Counted from the first letter of the stretch, positions 1-14,300 are shown. The stretch is 58,691 nt of DNA from Hydnum rufescens UP504 (GCA_014904985.1 MU129002.1:1-58691), one strand, 5' to 3'. Notes: generated by a model from the letters alone, not told the origin. A program made the numbers and translations.

Positions 1-1164
<1,164 letters not shown>

Positions 1165-1754
1165 TAGACACCTGTCACCATCTTGTATGAAGGATATTTC
1201 AATCTAGACTTGGACTCTAGAAGAAATCTGATTTTATGTGACGCGAGGTGCCAACAATTATCTTAGGATTTCCCTACATGCTATACCCGTTGACACCAGG
1301 TGGTTGCTTGTCTGTATCGGTGACTGGAAGGGGCCATCATGGCTTTGTTTGACGGCAGGTGTACATCAAATCAGTCATGACGTTGTCATCCGCATTACCC
1401 TCAGGAACTAAACTGTGGCCCAGCTTCTCTCGGTGCGTTCGGGGTCGAGAACGAAGCGTACGGTTATACACGAGTCCCAATGCATGGGGTACTGGAGGTA
1501 CAACCAAACTTTAGGCCCACATTCGCACGAAGTTAGGCTCAATGAAAGACTGAGCATGAAAATTTAATATCCGGAATTTGCAGAGAGGGGGGGGGGATTG
1601 TCGATGCATTCGCCCTACAAATTGAGCGTGGCACAACTCAATGCAATACGTGTAAACCCACCGGTGACTGTCCTGGGTGACTCGCGTATTTGAATCCATG
1701 ACGAACAGCACAATGAACCTCAGCAACAAAAATGGTGGTGGATGCAAGGAGGGG
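1165..1754. other. Intergenic region
   Basis: Region between the convergent 3' ends of the old yellow enzyme and the FAM192A-like gene. A G-run near 1587-1596 is the only simple repeat seen. I see no gene. Confidence 0.6.
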
Positions 1755-2864
1755 CTATGTACTACCCCCAATCTGATTATCAGTCCGTTGTCGCTTCTCC
1801 GATGTAAAGGTGTCCTGCCCGTCCTTGGGCCGTTGGGAGTCATGGTTTGCATATCCAGCAGTTCTCTTCTTTGTCAAGGTGGGAGTGCCAGCTTTGGCCG
1901 GCTCCGCATCCCCAAGCGTCGAACCCTTATCCTTCTCGTTCGAAGAAGAAAAAGCGCCACCTTTCTTCCGAATGACCCCCTTCAGCAGTGTTTTTTGGTC
2001 TTTCTTCCCGAAGCCAGACTTCGGAGCAACCTTCGGGGGAGGGGCGTCCTTTTTCACAGGTGTGGGGGCAGGAGAAATGACGGGAGAGTCTGCCGTCGAT
2101 CCAGAAGATATGAATCGTGGCTCTGTTAGTAGAGCACGATTGCGTGCGGCGACGGCTCTGAAGCCACCAGATCGCTCTTATGAATGAATTGTTTCGATTA
2201 AACGCCCGCAGCGGCTGACTCACTCCTTGAAATCCTTGACTTGCTCGCCATCTTGGTCTTGGCGTGCGCGCTCTTGGGCTCGCTTTTCTTCCATGACTGA
2301 ATCGAGGAAGAGCACTTCATCTTCTTCCAGAGAACGAAACTGGTTGCCTGTTAGTCCGTAGAATCCGTGGCGTGTATTAGCTCCGGTGAAGATCTAGAAA
2401 TCGATGGGGGTGGCTCTTGGGAGTTGCGTACTCAATTTAGTCTTCTCCTCCCATTCTTCTTGTTTCGCATTCTGATAGACGGAACAAAATGGCGATGGCG
2501 TGGGGATTTTTCCCAGGTTGAGCAGGATCGGATATTATTTTACCTTTTGTGATTGCAGTTTCTAGTGTACACTATCAGTTATCGTTGCTTGTAAGTCACC
2601 CTTGAATTTCCAGTCACCCACTTCGTACAGCGAGCGACCATCGTAGTCAGCATCCTCTTGCGGCCTAGGCGGTGGTTCCTGCCCCAGTCTAGACACAAGA
2701 TATTCCTGATGAGAATATGGGGGCGAATTGGAAACAAGATCTAACCGAGCATATGCCGCGCGCCATTGCTCATCACGGGTTGCTTTGGCCTTCTCAATAT
2801 CCGCCTGCGATACGAAGCGTGAGCCCACAGAGCCAGATGAGATTGAAGGAATATCACCGTCCAT
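1755..2864 (-). CDS. FAM192A/NIP30-like (Fyv6-type) nuclear protein
   Basis: Six exons on the minus strand: 2746-2864, 2622-2688, 2544-2561, 2432-2471, 2224-2347, 1755-2157 (256 codons plus stop). The N-terminal half carries the FAM192A/NIP30 domain: SRFVSQADIEKAKATRDEQW near residues 13-35, then DGRSLYEKLQSQK, KQEEWEEKTKLSNQFRSLEE and DEVLFLDSVMEEKR. This coiled, charged domain is known from human FAM192A (PSME3-interacting) and yeast Fyv6, which acts in pre-mRNA splicing. The C-terminal third is Lys/Pro/Ser-rich and looks disordered (PAPTPVKKDAPPPK, GVIRKKGG). All introns are GT-AG, 57-84 bp. Exon 3 is only 18 nt. The start ATG (2862-2864) opens the conserved domain directly. The function in this fungus is inferred from the family. 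Confidence 0.85.
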
Positions 2865-3417
2865 GATTGGGACGGCGGGGTGATATGTCGGGATGTACCG
2901 ATGCCTAAATTATTTCGGGCGTTGCCGGCCCCCAGTTTAGCCATTTTTCCGCCTTTCGTACATTTGACAGCACAAGCTCTTAATCCTCAAAAGGCAATAC
3001 TTGGGAAGGTGGAGAATACTTGCAATGAACACTGACTTGCAAGGTGCTCGACAATGCTTGGAATCTGTTGAAATTGACTTACCCTCTATCGAGTAGAGTC
3101 GTATCGTCTCGTCATAGATTTTCTCCGTAGCCGCAACCATTTAAAAGCCGTAGATGCGTTAATGAAATCTGTGGAGAAACTGGGCGTTCTAATCCCTGTC
3201 ACACCCTCTGAGGGCCTGGATTTGGTTTCGATAGTAAAGAACTGGAGGGCAGCGTGGGCCATTTGTTATATGCTTATGTGTTGTGAATCCTGATCATCCA
3301 TTCATAGGGCCTTGAGAAACCGCGAATTATCGGGGCTTAAAAATAGCGTTAACAAAACCGTCATAACGAATAAGTGAGTTCACATTGCGACCTTCCCTCA
3401 ATCAGATCCCACCTTTC
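2865..3417. other. Divergent intergenic region with a short minus-strand ORF
   Basis: Promoter-side spacer between the FAM192A-like gene (-) and the Nopp140-like gene (+). On the minus strand an ATG at 3138-3140 opens MVAATEKIYDETIRLYSIEG, followed at once by GTAAGT. It could be the first exon of an unrecognised gene or a 5' leader exon. I could not link it to a downstream exon. Confidence 0.35.
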
Positions 3418-4733
3418 ATGATCCAACCCAGTCCGGAGGAGTATACGCTTCAGCCCAAATCTAAGTCCATTTCAGACGGATCATTGTCGCAGTCGAAGAT
3501 GAAGGCGGGTCTCAAAGAAAAGCCGAACAAGGGCGGAAAGGTGCATTCTTACTTCAAAACGAACGAACCCATCGAGTGCGTTGAATAATCCTCTGCCATA
3601 AGGGCGGTAATCTTTCGTCAAGCGGCACTTCCTCATCCGATAGTAGTTCGTCCGATAGTTCTTCCTCGGAGAGTGATTTATCTAGTCATTCCGATCGCGG
3701 GGAACCTCCAGTAAAATTGGCTGTACCCGCTAAAGAGAAAGTACATCCAAGACCAATCCACCTCGACATTAAACGGAAAGCAGCACCTTCAACCTCGTCT
3801 AGTGGTGGCTCGTCCTGCGATTCCGATGATGAGAAAGCGTCATTTACAAACGTCACAGTAGCAGAGAAAGGGAATGGCTCTGTCCGGGTAGGCAGCAGAC
3901 GGAAAGCAGTAGCTTCATCCTCGCCCAACAGTTCAACTCCCAGCGACTCTGATAACAGGGGTCTGTCGTCCGTCAAAGTTACCGCACCTGGTATTGTGAA
4001 AACGCCATCGGCCTCGATTCAGGCCGGTATCACACCGAAAGTGGCGCCTCCCTCCAGTAGGATCCACAATAGCTCGAGTTCTGGTGATTCCTCGTCCTCT
4101 GACGACGATATTGAGAACAACAAGCACAAAGAAAAAAGCCCGAAAAGCTCTGCCACCATCCAAAAGACATTGATCGTCACTCAACCCAAGATCATCGAGC
4201 AAATGGACAAACCAACTCACAAGGATAAGAAGCGTCGGGTGGATGAAATAGGAGCTTCTGTTGTCACTCAGTCCTCTACCATCCCTTCTACTACCACATC
4301 CTCTATCACGATGCCTGTCAATGGGTCGATCGATTCCAAAGAGAATGGAAAACAAGGCCCACGCCGGACAAACACACGTTTCCAGCGGGTCAAGGCTTCG
4401 GAGGTGACCTTCGCGGATGAGAGGCTAAAAAATAATGCATTCAATGCCAAGGTTCATATTTCTTCCTATCCATCCTTCCATGTACATGGTGCGACACTGA
4501 TTTCAATCTCGTGGCCACGTTAGGGCGGGACGGAAGGCGACTACGGCGCCAAGGCTAGTGCGGATTTAATCGTGACGCGGGGCGCAGGGTTCCGCAAGGA
4601 AAAAAATAAGAAGAAACGAGGCAGTTATCGCGGTGGGGAGATCACGGTGGGTCTATTGCTCATAACAGTATGAGGGTACGCTCATGCAACTTGTCGATTG
4701 CAGATGGAAAGCCATAGTATCAAGTTCACGTAG
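3418..4733 (+). CDS. Nopp140/SRP40-like nucleolar protein (SRP40 C-terminal domain)
   Basis: Exons 3418-3540, 3603-4451, 4524-4646 and 4704-4733 (374 codons plus stop), all with GT-AG introns of 57-72 bp. The middle is low-complexity with acidic serine clusters (SSSDSSSSDSSSSESD; SSSSGDSSSSDDD) alternating with Lys/Pro-rich stretches, the Nopp140/NOLC1/SRP40 layout of casein-kinase-2 targets. The C-terminus is the diagnostic SRP40_C domain: RFQRVKASEVTFADERLKNN, then GDYGAKASADLIVTRG, GFRKEKNKKKRGSYRGGEIT and the terminal HSIKFT. Known family members chaperone box C/D and H/ACA snoRNPs in the nucleolus. No LisH-type N-terminus is visible. The 5' end is the least certain part, since an upstream exon cannot be excluded. 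Length is close to yeast Srp40. Confidence 0.88.
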
Positions 4734-4850
4734 AGCTCGGGGTGAATTCGTGGTTGAATTAGTTGGTCTTATATTTTTCCAATTGCATTTCAACGCTACT
4801 GTTGGTAGACTTTAATGGGTGAGCCTCATAGAGATTAGCCGCCATGGAGA

Positions 4851-6083
4851 TTAGGGACATCGTGCTGTGTATGCCTGTGCAATGTGACGATCAAGACGCG
4901 TCCAGTTCGCGAAGCCCCCAATCGACTTTGGATCTAAATCGATCACCGCAATACTTGGCTTCCCTCCCTCTTCCGCCGATGGTGGGCCAGGGAATCGCAA
5001 AATCACTGAGCAATCCTTGAAAGTGGCTGACATGAGGTACGCGAGAATATGATACCGAAGCTGATCCTTCGTGGGATTGTCCTCATCAATCTTTAGCCCT
5101 TCCGAGCGATACATCCTGGCGAAAGCCACCCAGTCATCCAGACTGGGTTCGGGCTCCCCGGAGCCTAGCGGAATCCCGACACCGTGTACACGGGTCCAGA
5201 GAGCCGTGAGGCCCTCAATGTCCAGGGGGTCGAGAGAGCTCTGAAGAACACCGATGGAGCGGATAAGATCTGTCTGAGTGATAAGAGGAAGCAATGCCCG
5301 CGCGAACGACTGTTTGAGGGATCCTGGAGCCCATCCTTGCCGTGATCCAATAGAGGCAGCGTCAAGGTCGAATGCTAGGTCCCCGCTGGGGGTAAAGGCG
5401 TCTGATGGAGTGATAATACGACCTGCGGTGGAGATCCTGAGGTTGTTCAACGCCCCCTCGCTCGCGATCCATGCGTCCCATAAAGCCTCGATAGCTCTCG
5501 TAATGCGATCTTCATCTTCAGAGAATAGATCAAGGGGGTCGTACGACGTTGGATGGGACCGATGCCCGATAACTGTGCGATAATATGTGTGCATCACAAA
5601 GCGACTGTGAGATGTCTTGACTTTGTGGGTTTCAGGGGAAAGATATCTCGGATTAGGAAGGAACCCCCACTTGGGCTTAATCTCGACGGCCCACCCAGCA
5701 CGACCAATAAGGTCTGTGGCGAGGATGGCACGATGTTTGCTTGTATCGATAGAGCCCTCTAAGACACGATGGGCGGGACGACTTGATTCGGCGAGGACAG
5801 CAAGCCTTGTGAGCCAGGTTGGGTTGATTTGACATGATTCCAGATGCGGAAGGTATTCAGGACCGATCAGGAGGGATATCACCTGTGATTGGAATGAGGG
5901 AGAAGGATCGTCTTTCTCTCCATCATCCTCTTCAGCACCATGTGTACGAGGCGTCTTGCGCAAACGAATGACCTTGCCAGAAAATCGAGGATTATGGGAC
6001 CCAATATACGAAAAAACCATTGTGGCCCCGCCCTCTGAAACATAGCGCCAGTCTGTTGGCGAAGTCGAGCCAAGGTCCTCCAT
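4851..6083 (-). CDS. IPK1: Inositol-pentakisphosphate 2-kinase
   Basis: A single uninterrupted 410-residue frame on the minus strand. The N-terminal glycine-rich ATP-binding segment reads WRYVSEGGATMVFSYIG. The two hallmark motifs of the Ins_P5_2-kin family are present: EIKPKWGFLP in the N-lobe/C-lobe linker (inositol-phosphate and ATP contacts) and IDLDPKS near the C-terminus (metal-binding DLD). The family phosphorylates InsP5 at the 2-position to make phytate (InsP6), a cofactor for mRNA export and other nuclear processes. The last 18 residues after DLDPKS match the short fungal C-terminus. The gene converges on the Nopp140-like gene, with about 120 bp between stops. No introns, unlike every other gene here. 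Confidence 0.9.
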   Translation of the reverse strand: MEDLGSTSPTDWRYVSEGGATMVFSYIGSHNPRFSGKVIRLRKTPRTHGAEEDDGEKDDPSPSFQSQVISLLIGPEYLPHLESCQINPTWLTRLAVLAESSRPAHRVLEGSIDTSKHRAILATDLIGRAGWAVEIKPKWGFLPNPRYLSPETHKVKTSHSRFVMHTYYRTVIGHRSHPTSYDPLDLFSEDEDRITRAIEALWDAWIASEGALNNLRISTAGRIITPSDAFTPSGDLAFDLDAASIGSRQGWAPGSLKQSFARALLPLITQTDLIRSIGVLQSSLDPLDIEGLTALWTRVHGVGIPLGSGEPEPSLDDWVAFARMYRSEGLKIDEDNPTKDQLRYHILAYLMSATFKDCSVILRFPGPPSAEEGGKPSIAVIDLDPKSIGGFANWTRLDRHIAQAYTARCP

Positions 6084-6840
6084 GGTCGATCACGTGAACA
6101 GCCGTCCTTCATGCCTGCACATATATTCGTATGGCGACGGTCTGCGTTTTCACTACACTTTTCCTGGAATTGGAACCAGTGTCCCTTTTCCGAACCCGGA
6201 TTCCTTCTCATTGCCAATCACCAGCCATTGCCGCCATTTTGGTACCCCCTTTCTGGAGTATCTTTTTTAATTATTTCTATCTATGCAATTCGCTCCAGGG
6301 GTCGTACTAGTTCAAGTACCACTGTACTTGGGCCGGGGCAGTGATGAGGCCACGAGGGCAATGTTACAATTACTCGACATCTTGGTTCGTCGAACCTAGA
6401 ACACTCATCAAGAAATGAATATCAAATCTCGAAACGTGCACCAGTTAGTCACTACCGATACTAGGCCGTGACGAAATCAAGAAGGAAAGTACTTCCCACC
6501 CAGCGGGGTGCTGCGATGAAACGACTTATGCATCATGATTTCCAAATACACCACCATTGAACCATTAGGGTCTCGTCCGTAACATACTAATGTACAGTGC
6601 ACGCTAGCAGGACTTGACCCAACACTTGGGGCCCTGAGAATCAGCCCCTTCGGTCCCATGGCCCACGTGCAATATTGCGTCCCCACGAAACGCGATTCCC
6701 TTTACTACTGTCACGCCTGCTCCCCGAAGAGGTATGCAGGGTGTGAGAGAGAGGAGCAGCCAACAACTTCACAATATCAACTGAGTATAGTTTGATCATT
6801 TGACGTGACAATCGGAGGTACAAGTGCGAAAAGGTTTACA
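6084..6840. other. Intergenic region
   Basis: Holds the IPK1 promoter side and the 3' flank of the membrane-protein gene. No coding segment or RNA gene that I can support. Confidence 0.55.
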
Positions 6841-8739
6841 CTATGAAATAATGCGAGCTGATAAGTTGGTTCGATGGTCGGTGTGAGATATTGTGTAGTG
6901 GGAAAGGGGTATCAAGATAACGGAATGCGATGACGGTTTTCGCACTTCCCGGCCGAAAAAGTACGGATCAGACAGGCTAGGCCACAAGCAAACAAGAATG
7001 ATGGGGATCCCATGACGAGGCCCCGAAAGCCTCTGAATCGACGGCACTCACGCGGGGTCAGTCGCCGTCCTGTACTTCACTTTTTCGAAGATACGGAATA
7101 GTGAGATAAAGAGACTGGAGCAATATGTCACGAGTGCGAAAAAGATAAGGACGATCAAAGCAATCTAAAAACCAATATGATCCGACAGGGGTAAGCGCAC
7201 AGTGCAAAAATAGTTGATGCGCCGGGAGTAACCCACAGTATGTGAACAAAGGTCGTCACTCAAGCTATGTTCTACATCCACCCCCAGAGGATTGCTTGGC
7301 CGCGGCAACTGATTCCACCAGTCCAGGTCGCTAACGGGGACACATCGTAACGGTGAAGTGAAGTAATTGTCGAAGCAGAGTGAGAGGGCAGCACTCCACA
7401 TGCATATGAACACCGTTTCAAGTAGCGTGTAAAGAAGCTTCATTGATGTACGCCAGAGACCTAAAGGCCGACCCAGATATTCCAGCTGCGAAGTATACAC
7501 ATAACGTCAGGGGACCCCAGGCGACCATACTAATCAGACTAACGTAGATTGCAATTAGGACATGAACTATCGTGAGAGGTGCGAATATGATCACAAGAGT
7601 TCTACAGGAATGACAAATAAGAAACGCATAGTACAACGGACGCAATGACTCCATACATTGAACTGCCAATGGCACCCAAAACATTATTGTTAAGTTCTAA
7701 GCGCCGCTCCCGAATTGCAACCCCCATAGTGCAAGTGGTTGCCACCAGATTCAACAGCCTAAAGATCTATCGAGTCGTTCAAAGCTCCGCAGTACATTCC
7801 AATAAGTCCCCACGAGAGCTCACCAGCGGAACATAATTATGATGCAAACAAAAGTGGCGGAACCTCTTCTTTCTCCTGGTCCACCGGTTTCGATGTACAG
7901 ATTCGCTGTCCTCGCCCTGAGATGGCAATTCGTGGCTATTGTGCGGCCCAGCCTCCTCATTGACGTGTGGCAACCCACCATCATTAACAAGTGATACTGT
8001 GCGCAGATGAGGAGCCCATGGAGATTCCCACCCAGGGGTCTGAGTATGGGCTAATGTAAGAGCCGGCTCGGGCTGTTGGGGAGGTATCTCCAATTGTAAC
8101 CCAAATCCTCGCCGAAGGGAATTGAGGCGTGGATTTGGAATTCTCTGTGTCACCGGTGGAGGACCTTGCTGGGCTTCATTATCCGGGGAGCCTGGTTGAG
8201 ACGTCGGAGCAGATGGATGGGTGTTCTGCCGCCGTCGAGATCTCCATCGATCGGCCGCAACAGATTCAACAAACCACGACGCCCTTAGACGTTCCTTGAT
8301 AGGCAGATGTGTCTCTTCGTCTCCCAACGGCACGACGGTTGCACTTGATCTTAGTATACCATCGTCCCCACTAAGAGGATCCACCGGTAGAGGACGCCTA
8401 GGACGAGCAAAAGCCCACCAGCGATTCCCAGGCTTCTTCGTTGTATGGGTATCGGTAGAGGCTGCATCCCATGCTGTCCAAGACCCACGATCGAGAGAAT
8501 CGGAAGACGTCGGGTGGTTGCAATCATTGTTAGAGATCCCACGAGCGACAGTCAAGCATGGGTCATCACGCTCTGCCACAGGAGAGGGAGTCTTGTCTCT
8601 TGCCCAGGCTGTGGTTTCATACTTGAGACGACCCCAAACCACAATGCAGTATGTACTCACGAGGAGAGGTATTGACTACTGGATGGACATTGGTGCCAAC
8701 ACTAGGGCCAACACTTGAATGAGAACGACTACGAGACAT
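6841..8739 (-). CDS. Multi-pass membrane protein of unknown function
   Basis: Seven exons on the minus strand: 8661-8739, 7824-8608, 7657-7766, 7544-7601, 7237-7485, 7052-7164, 6841-6976 (509 codons plus stop), all phases consistent and GT-AG. The first about 280 residues are hydrophilic, Pro/Ser/Arg-rich and probably cytosolic ([15 protein letters not shown] at the start, [14 protein letters not shown] just before the membrane part). Hydrophobic helices follow: [40 protein letters not shown], and [21 protein letters not shown] conserved-looking loop reads [13 protein letters not shown] with a cysteine pair. The tail after [16 protein letters not shown] is polar. I recall similar uncharacterised Agaricomycete membrane proteins but know no function; none should be assumed. 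Confidence 0.75.
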
Positions 8740-9611
8740 GGCAAAGGCTCCCCCGGGCCTAGCTTAGGGCCCGAACTGTGAGGGAAATAGCAATCAAGCT
8801 CCTGAAGTTCTTTTTGCTTCCGGTACCACCCGCAAGCGCTAAGTGACCGATCGAGATTTAGTTTGTTGGTGCGTTTCTGAGGTATAATCATAGGGTCAAC
8901 TGCTCGACGGTTATCCAGTTGTGCATCCAAAAGAGCTCCTGTGAGCCATAACACACCCAAATGGAGTTCTAAATTAGTGCGGTAGATTGTATGCGTGCGG
9001 CCCTACAGCCTACTCCTCTTCTCCAGTCGCAGCAGGGGCTCGGCATCAAGGTGTTTTTATGACCCCTGGAAATGTGCTCTGAGCCTTACTGTACCTGGAG
9101 TTTATGAAAAATAGATTTCCTTATTGATGAACAGTCAGAATATGATGGTACAGTACTGTATGCTGGAGCTGCTTGCCCTTGGAGTGGCACTTAGTGAAGG
9201 CTTGGGTGCAACTTTTGTTCCCCATCATTCTTGAGTTGAAAGTTTGTGATGGATTCCACCTTGCATAGACTCTCATGACCTAAGAGCACATCCCCCATGG
9301 TCTTGCTCAGAGGGCTTGTGAGACATTGTTGATTGGGCCAGGAATCAAATACATCTACAGAGATACTTTTACACCAATATAAAATTTGCACACCAGATTT
9401 CCGGGATTTTGATGTTACAGTAAGGAGATGTTCAGAAGACTATCTCATTGGGCTCAGATTTGCAAATTCTCTTAAGTTAAGATGTCGTATATACTGTAGA
9501 ATCGGTGTAGATAGTATCATTCTGACCATCTTTAAGGCCATACGGTCATGTGGCTTATGTCTGCGGCCGGATGCAAGTAGGCCAATTTGAAGGCCGTCTG
9601 CCAGAATCGTG
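8740..9611. other. Intergenic region, possibly with an AT-richer insertion
   Basis: Between the divergent membrane-protein and RIB4 genes. About 9060-9540 is visibly poorer in CpG than both flanks and may be an old repeat insertion. It has no ORF or terminal repeats that I can define. Confidence 0.4.
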
Positions 9612-10212
<601 letters not shown>

Positions 10213-10265
10213 ATCTTATGGCACTAGGCGTAGACGAAGAGGATCAGAAGCAGTGTAGTCGTATT

Positions 10266-10522
10266 ATAGCATTTTGCTTGTTGCATATATCCTAGGCAGA
10301 ACTACCATGATGTCCCAATAAGAAATCCCCCGTCACTTTCCTCTGAGTTCCACTGGCAACCCATCGCTCATAACTGAAGCCCACAGAACCATGAGGAGGC
10401 GCATCCCGACTGGCTCCTGCGTCCATAACGGAACCTGATACCCCAGCAGCGGTTCCATTCTGGACGAATGACAAGTACGCCTTATCTGGAATATCAGAAT
10501 GTGGCAACTCGGAAATCTCACC
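10266..10522 (-). pseudogene. FIG4: Inverted FIG4 3'-end fragment (third copy, part 1)
   Basis: Reverse complement of the last FIG4 exon and a few bases of 3' flank (matches 14972-15215 and 19342-19590). It runs from the sequence after the stop codon back to the point GGTGAGATTTCC, exactly the sequence that should follow the truncated forward fragment at 11275. A 10-bp GA-rich linker (10523-10532) joins it to part 2. This looks like a flipped piece of one third copy, either real or an assembly chimera. Confidence 0.85.
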
Positions 10523-10532
10523 AAGAGAGAGA

Positions 10533-11275
10533 GGACTTCCACCGAAGTCTTATAAAGAATGGTACAATCCTTATGCATCTAGAACGTGCTTTTGTTCTAG
10601 AAGAATGCCAACGACGACTTGAAGAATTTTCTTGCGGGGCGGGAACTTCTGGGTTGAATATTACCGCCCGCTACTTTTCACTTCTCTTGGAAAACACTTC
10701 GCCTTACAGGATGAATAGCACCCAAAAACTCCCGGGTGTGTATACTCGCAGTGATACCGCCGCCTGCTCAATGATTATTGTAGGAACAATTCGAAAGATC
10801 TGAATTATAGTCCATTTCAGCCACGAGTAGAGGCGGCCCAGCAACTTCATCCGCCAAGGTATTAGGCGTACTGGCATGCTGAGGACATTACCAGTCTGAT
10901 CTTCTTATTGTGTATGATAGAATCATGGATGCGGTACGGCGCTGGATAGGTGCCAATCACGATCTTTCATCAAGGAAGGTCAGCGAGAAGGCGACAATGA
11001 AGTCCATCTGGATTTGAATCATGAGAATGAGGTCCTTGATCCTCTTCGATCGAAGCTATCGTATCTCGCTTGATGTTACCTGTTGTTTCTGCTACCGAGA
11101 AGGCGGAATATGAGTGGTGAGCCTAAGACTCGGTCACATTCTCAGCTTTCCGCGTGGGTTGATCAGCTTGGTCAGGTATGTCGAACAGCCGCGCGCGCTT
11201 CTTACGTCTTCGGGGACGACGGCTGAACGCAAAGATCTCGACATGTATGTTGCCGGGGTCCGAATGGCAATGGGT
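10533..11275 (+). pseudogene. FIG4: FIG4 C-terminal fragment ending at a gap (third copy, part 2)
   Basis: Matches the forward FIG4 sequence from the exon starting [10 protein letters not shown] (same place as 18599) to [11 protein letters not shown], then stops at the N-run. Several one-base deletions relative to the intact copy (for example in the CTCCCGGG donor near 10735 and in the GCGACCAATG region) break the frame. No upstream exons exist for this fragment; position 10533 is an abrupt breakpoint. Confidence 0.85.
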
Positions 11276-11300
11276 NNNNNNNNNNNNNNNNNNNNNNNNN
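11276..11300. other. Assembly gap (25 N)
   Basis: A run of exactly 25 N. It splits the third FIG4 fragment from the unique sequence preceding FIG4 copy 1. Confidence 1.
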
Positions 11301-11393
11301 TAGAAGGGAGATTTCATTTGGGGCATTACAGATCAATTGACATGTAGCCAGTGATCAATAATAGCCAAGCTTGTAAGAGCCAATGGCTGCATC

Positions 11394-14300
11394 TGCAGAC
11401 CTGTAAATGTCCCCAATAGTGAATGGTGCTTAACAGGCTAATGAGGGCCCCCCATACTCCCAATTCCCAGCAGTCCTCACAGTGCAGCACGGCGTCACAC
11501 AACGAACCACCGCTAGGCCAAATGCGGAATCGCTGATTGCCGATACGCATCATGTCCAACGGTCCAGAAGCTGCAAGCCTCAAGGACAGCATCTCTTTTC
11601 GCACAAGCAGTTGCATCTCGCTGGGGACCCTAGTGGAGGCCCACAAAGAATCCGAGGTGTCTAGATTTACAGCAGGGATGGGTGAGGAAGCTGCAGGTTC
11701 TGGGCTTGAGGAATTTCGTGCTGCGACATCTCTTCTTTCTGTGGACTCTTCCAAACAAGCTGCTATCAGCTCGCCTGCATCGTCTGCGAAAACCTTTCAA
11801 ACCAACGCGGCTCGTTCGCCGCTCGCCGAAACCTCTCCGTTGCATCACAATTCTGTGCCAAGATCATCTTCGACGTCATCCACTCTAAATTTAAATCGCT
11901 TTGTCTTATACGAGACGAGGCGGCGCTTCTACATTGTCGCGTCAAATGTTTCTGATGCCCTATACTGTGTAATGAAGATAGACCGCACAACACAAGATGA
12001 ACTTATCCTTGTGGAAGACGACATGGTGTATAGCGAGAGGCAGGTCCAAGATCTCCTACGGATGCTCGAAGAGGGGAATAAAGGCAGTGGGGGTCTGACT
12101 AGAGTTGGTGTTTTTTTTGGGATCGTAGGTATGTGTTGGCCATGCGGTCCGTGGATACAGCCTCATGAACTGGAGAAGGTTTCATTAGATTCACTGCCGG
12201 TTGGTATCTGGTTGTCATATCGAAACGAACAGTCGTTGCCTTGTTGGGAGGGCATTATCTTTATCATTGCGAAGATACTCAGATGTATCAGATCACGTAC
12301 AATCAGAGAGTGGAGAGGCCGTCCGAGGAGCAACGGTACTAATCCATTATCTATTGCCCCGGACCCATTGATGTCGATGCTCAATTATTCAGGCTAATGG
12401 CCGCGTTTCGCCATGTAGACCTTTCGAGGAACTTCTACTTCTCCTATACTTACGACGTCACATCGACTCTTCAACAAAATTTGACCAGACCTCTTTCCCC
12501 AGTCCCTTCAGACCAATCAACTCGTTCTGAACCCTGGAGGTTCAACGATAGGTATGCCTGGAATCATCACATGCTTGTTGATGCCTTTGGACAAAACGGC
12601 GATGCCACGAAGAGCCATTGGGTTCTGCCGTTGATATATGGTCACGTCGATCAAGCAAGTATGTGCATTCTTTCAACCGTTCCGAAAATATATCCACTCA
12701 CTTGTCCTAGAGCTCACTGTCCTCGGCCGTGTCATCTTCGTTACTTTGATAGCCCGAAGGTCTCGTCATTTTGCTGGTGCCAGGTACCTCAAACGAGGAG
12801 TGAACGAAGAGGCAGGTCTCGACTCAAATCTGTTTGTTGGTCCGACCTTCACCATGATTCATTCTCAAGGGTAACGTTGCAAATGAGGTAGAAACTGAAC
12901 AGATCGTATCTGAAGCCCTCACCACCGCGTTTTATTCTCCGGCACCCCGAACACAAGGCAATTTTTCCCCTCCAAGACGTCCCAGTTCTTTGTACACTAG
13001 CTACGTCCAGGTGCGTCGCTGCTTTTATATTGTCTGTCTCCGAACATATGAGGTTCAGATAGTATCGTGGAAGTATTCCGGTTTACTGGACGCAGGACTC
13101 CACCAATATAACACCGAAGCCCCCAATTGAGAGTGCGTCATCATGTCTTTCAGAATTCAATGTTGAACCTTACCGCATCCTTATCCAAGTCACCGTAATG
13201 GACCCATTCTATAGTGCTGCGGCACGACATTTCGATAACCTTTTCGAGAGATACGGCGTCCCTGTAATCATCTTGAATTTGATCAAGGTGTGTGTGCACC
13301 CATTTTGGGTGATTGATAGGGAAGCTGAGCTCGTACAAGTCTCGTGAGCCAGTTCCACGAGAGTCCAAGCTCCTTCTCTGAGTACACTCGATGCGTAAAT
13401 TACTTGAATCAATTCCTCCCCGATAACAAGAAGATGGTATATCATGCTTGGGACATGTCTCGTGCCTATAAGGAGTACGTTATCTCGTGATTACAGTAGA
13501 CCTTCCGCACCCATCTCATGGTCATAGGAAGAAGCAAGACGTCATCGGGGTTCTTGAGGACATTGCGGAAGAATGTATCCACTTGACTGGTTTTTTCCAC
13601 TCTGGCCCAGAACCATATTCACATGCATTGCGTGCTGAATCGGAGTAAGCTATCTTCCAGTGTCCGTCACAAATCCCTAATCTGGTTCCACTTGCTAGAG
13701 GGATTCCATATCGAGGCACAATCGCACTTCAAAATGGTATCACTCGGACGAACTGTGTCGACTGGCCTTGACCGGACAAACGCAGCCCAGTTTGTTTTTG
13801 GAAAGAAGGCCCTTGGGCACCAGCTGTATGCCCTAGGCGTGCTCGATAGCCCCCAGCTTCATTCGATTCGGATGCTGTCAACATGCTCACCCAGATGTAT
13901 CATGATCATGGGGATAGTGGGGCGTTGTTGCCGTGGTTCAGTCCTGCTTTTACTGATATGTGGGATCCCGACCATTCAGCCATTGCTCTCCAGTACACTG
14001 GCAGCGCCCTTGTCAACCGCGTCGAGACTTACCGTCGGATGCCGCACTGGAATAGTCATTCGAGGGATATGATTGAAAACATCCGCCGCTTCTACCGCAA
14101 ATTCGATGCTCGGTAAGAAGCAGTTCTGTTTTCGTATCGTTCCGTTCGTTAATGGGTCAACAATCAGATGCCGGACAAGCAGACTGCTATCAATGTCTTC
14201 CTCGGTGTGGATACGTTCCTCGACAAATCGGGGACTTCCACCGAAGTCTTATAAAGAATGGTCCTCCTATGCATCTAGAACGTGCTTTTGTTCTAGAAGA

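Noticed and set aside
3541..3602. Frame shift in the Nopp140-like gene
   Set aside because: A 62-bp GT-AG intron (GTGCAT...CATAAG) joins the two frames exactly, so no damage need be assumed.
7779..8660. Separate 293-residue protein starting near 8660
   Set aside because: Its apparent start is the GTGAGT donor of the first intron of the membrane-protein gene; the real ATG is at 8737-8739.
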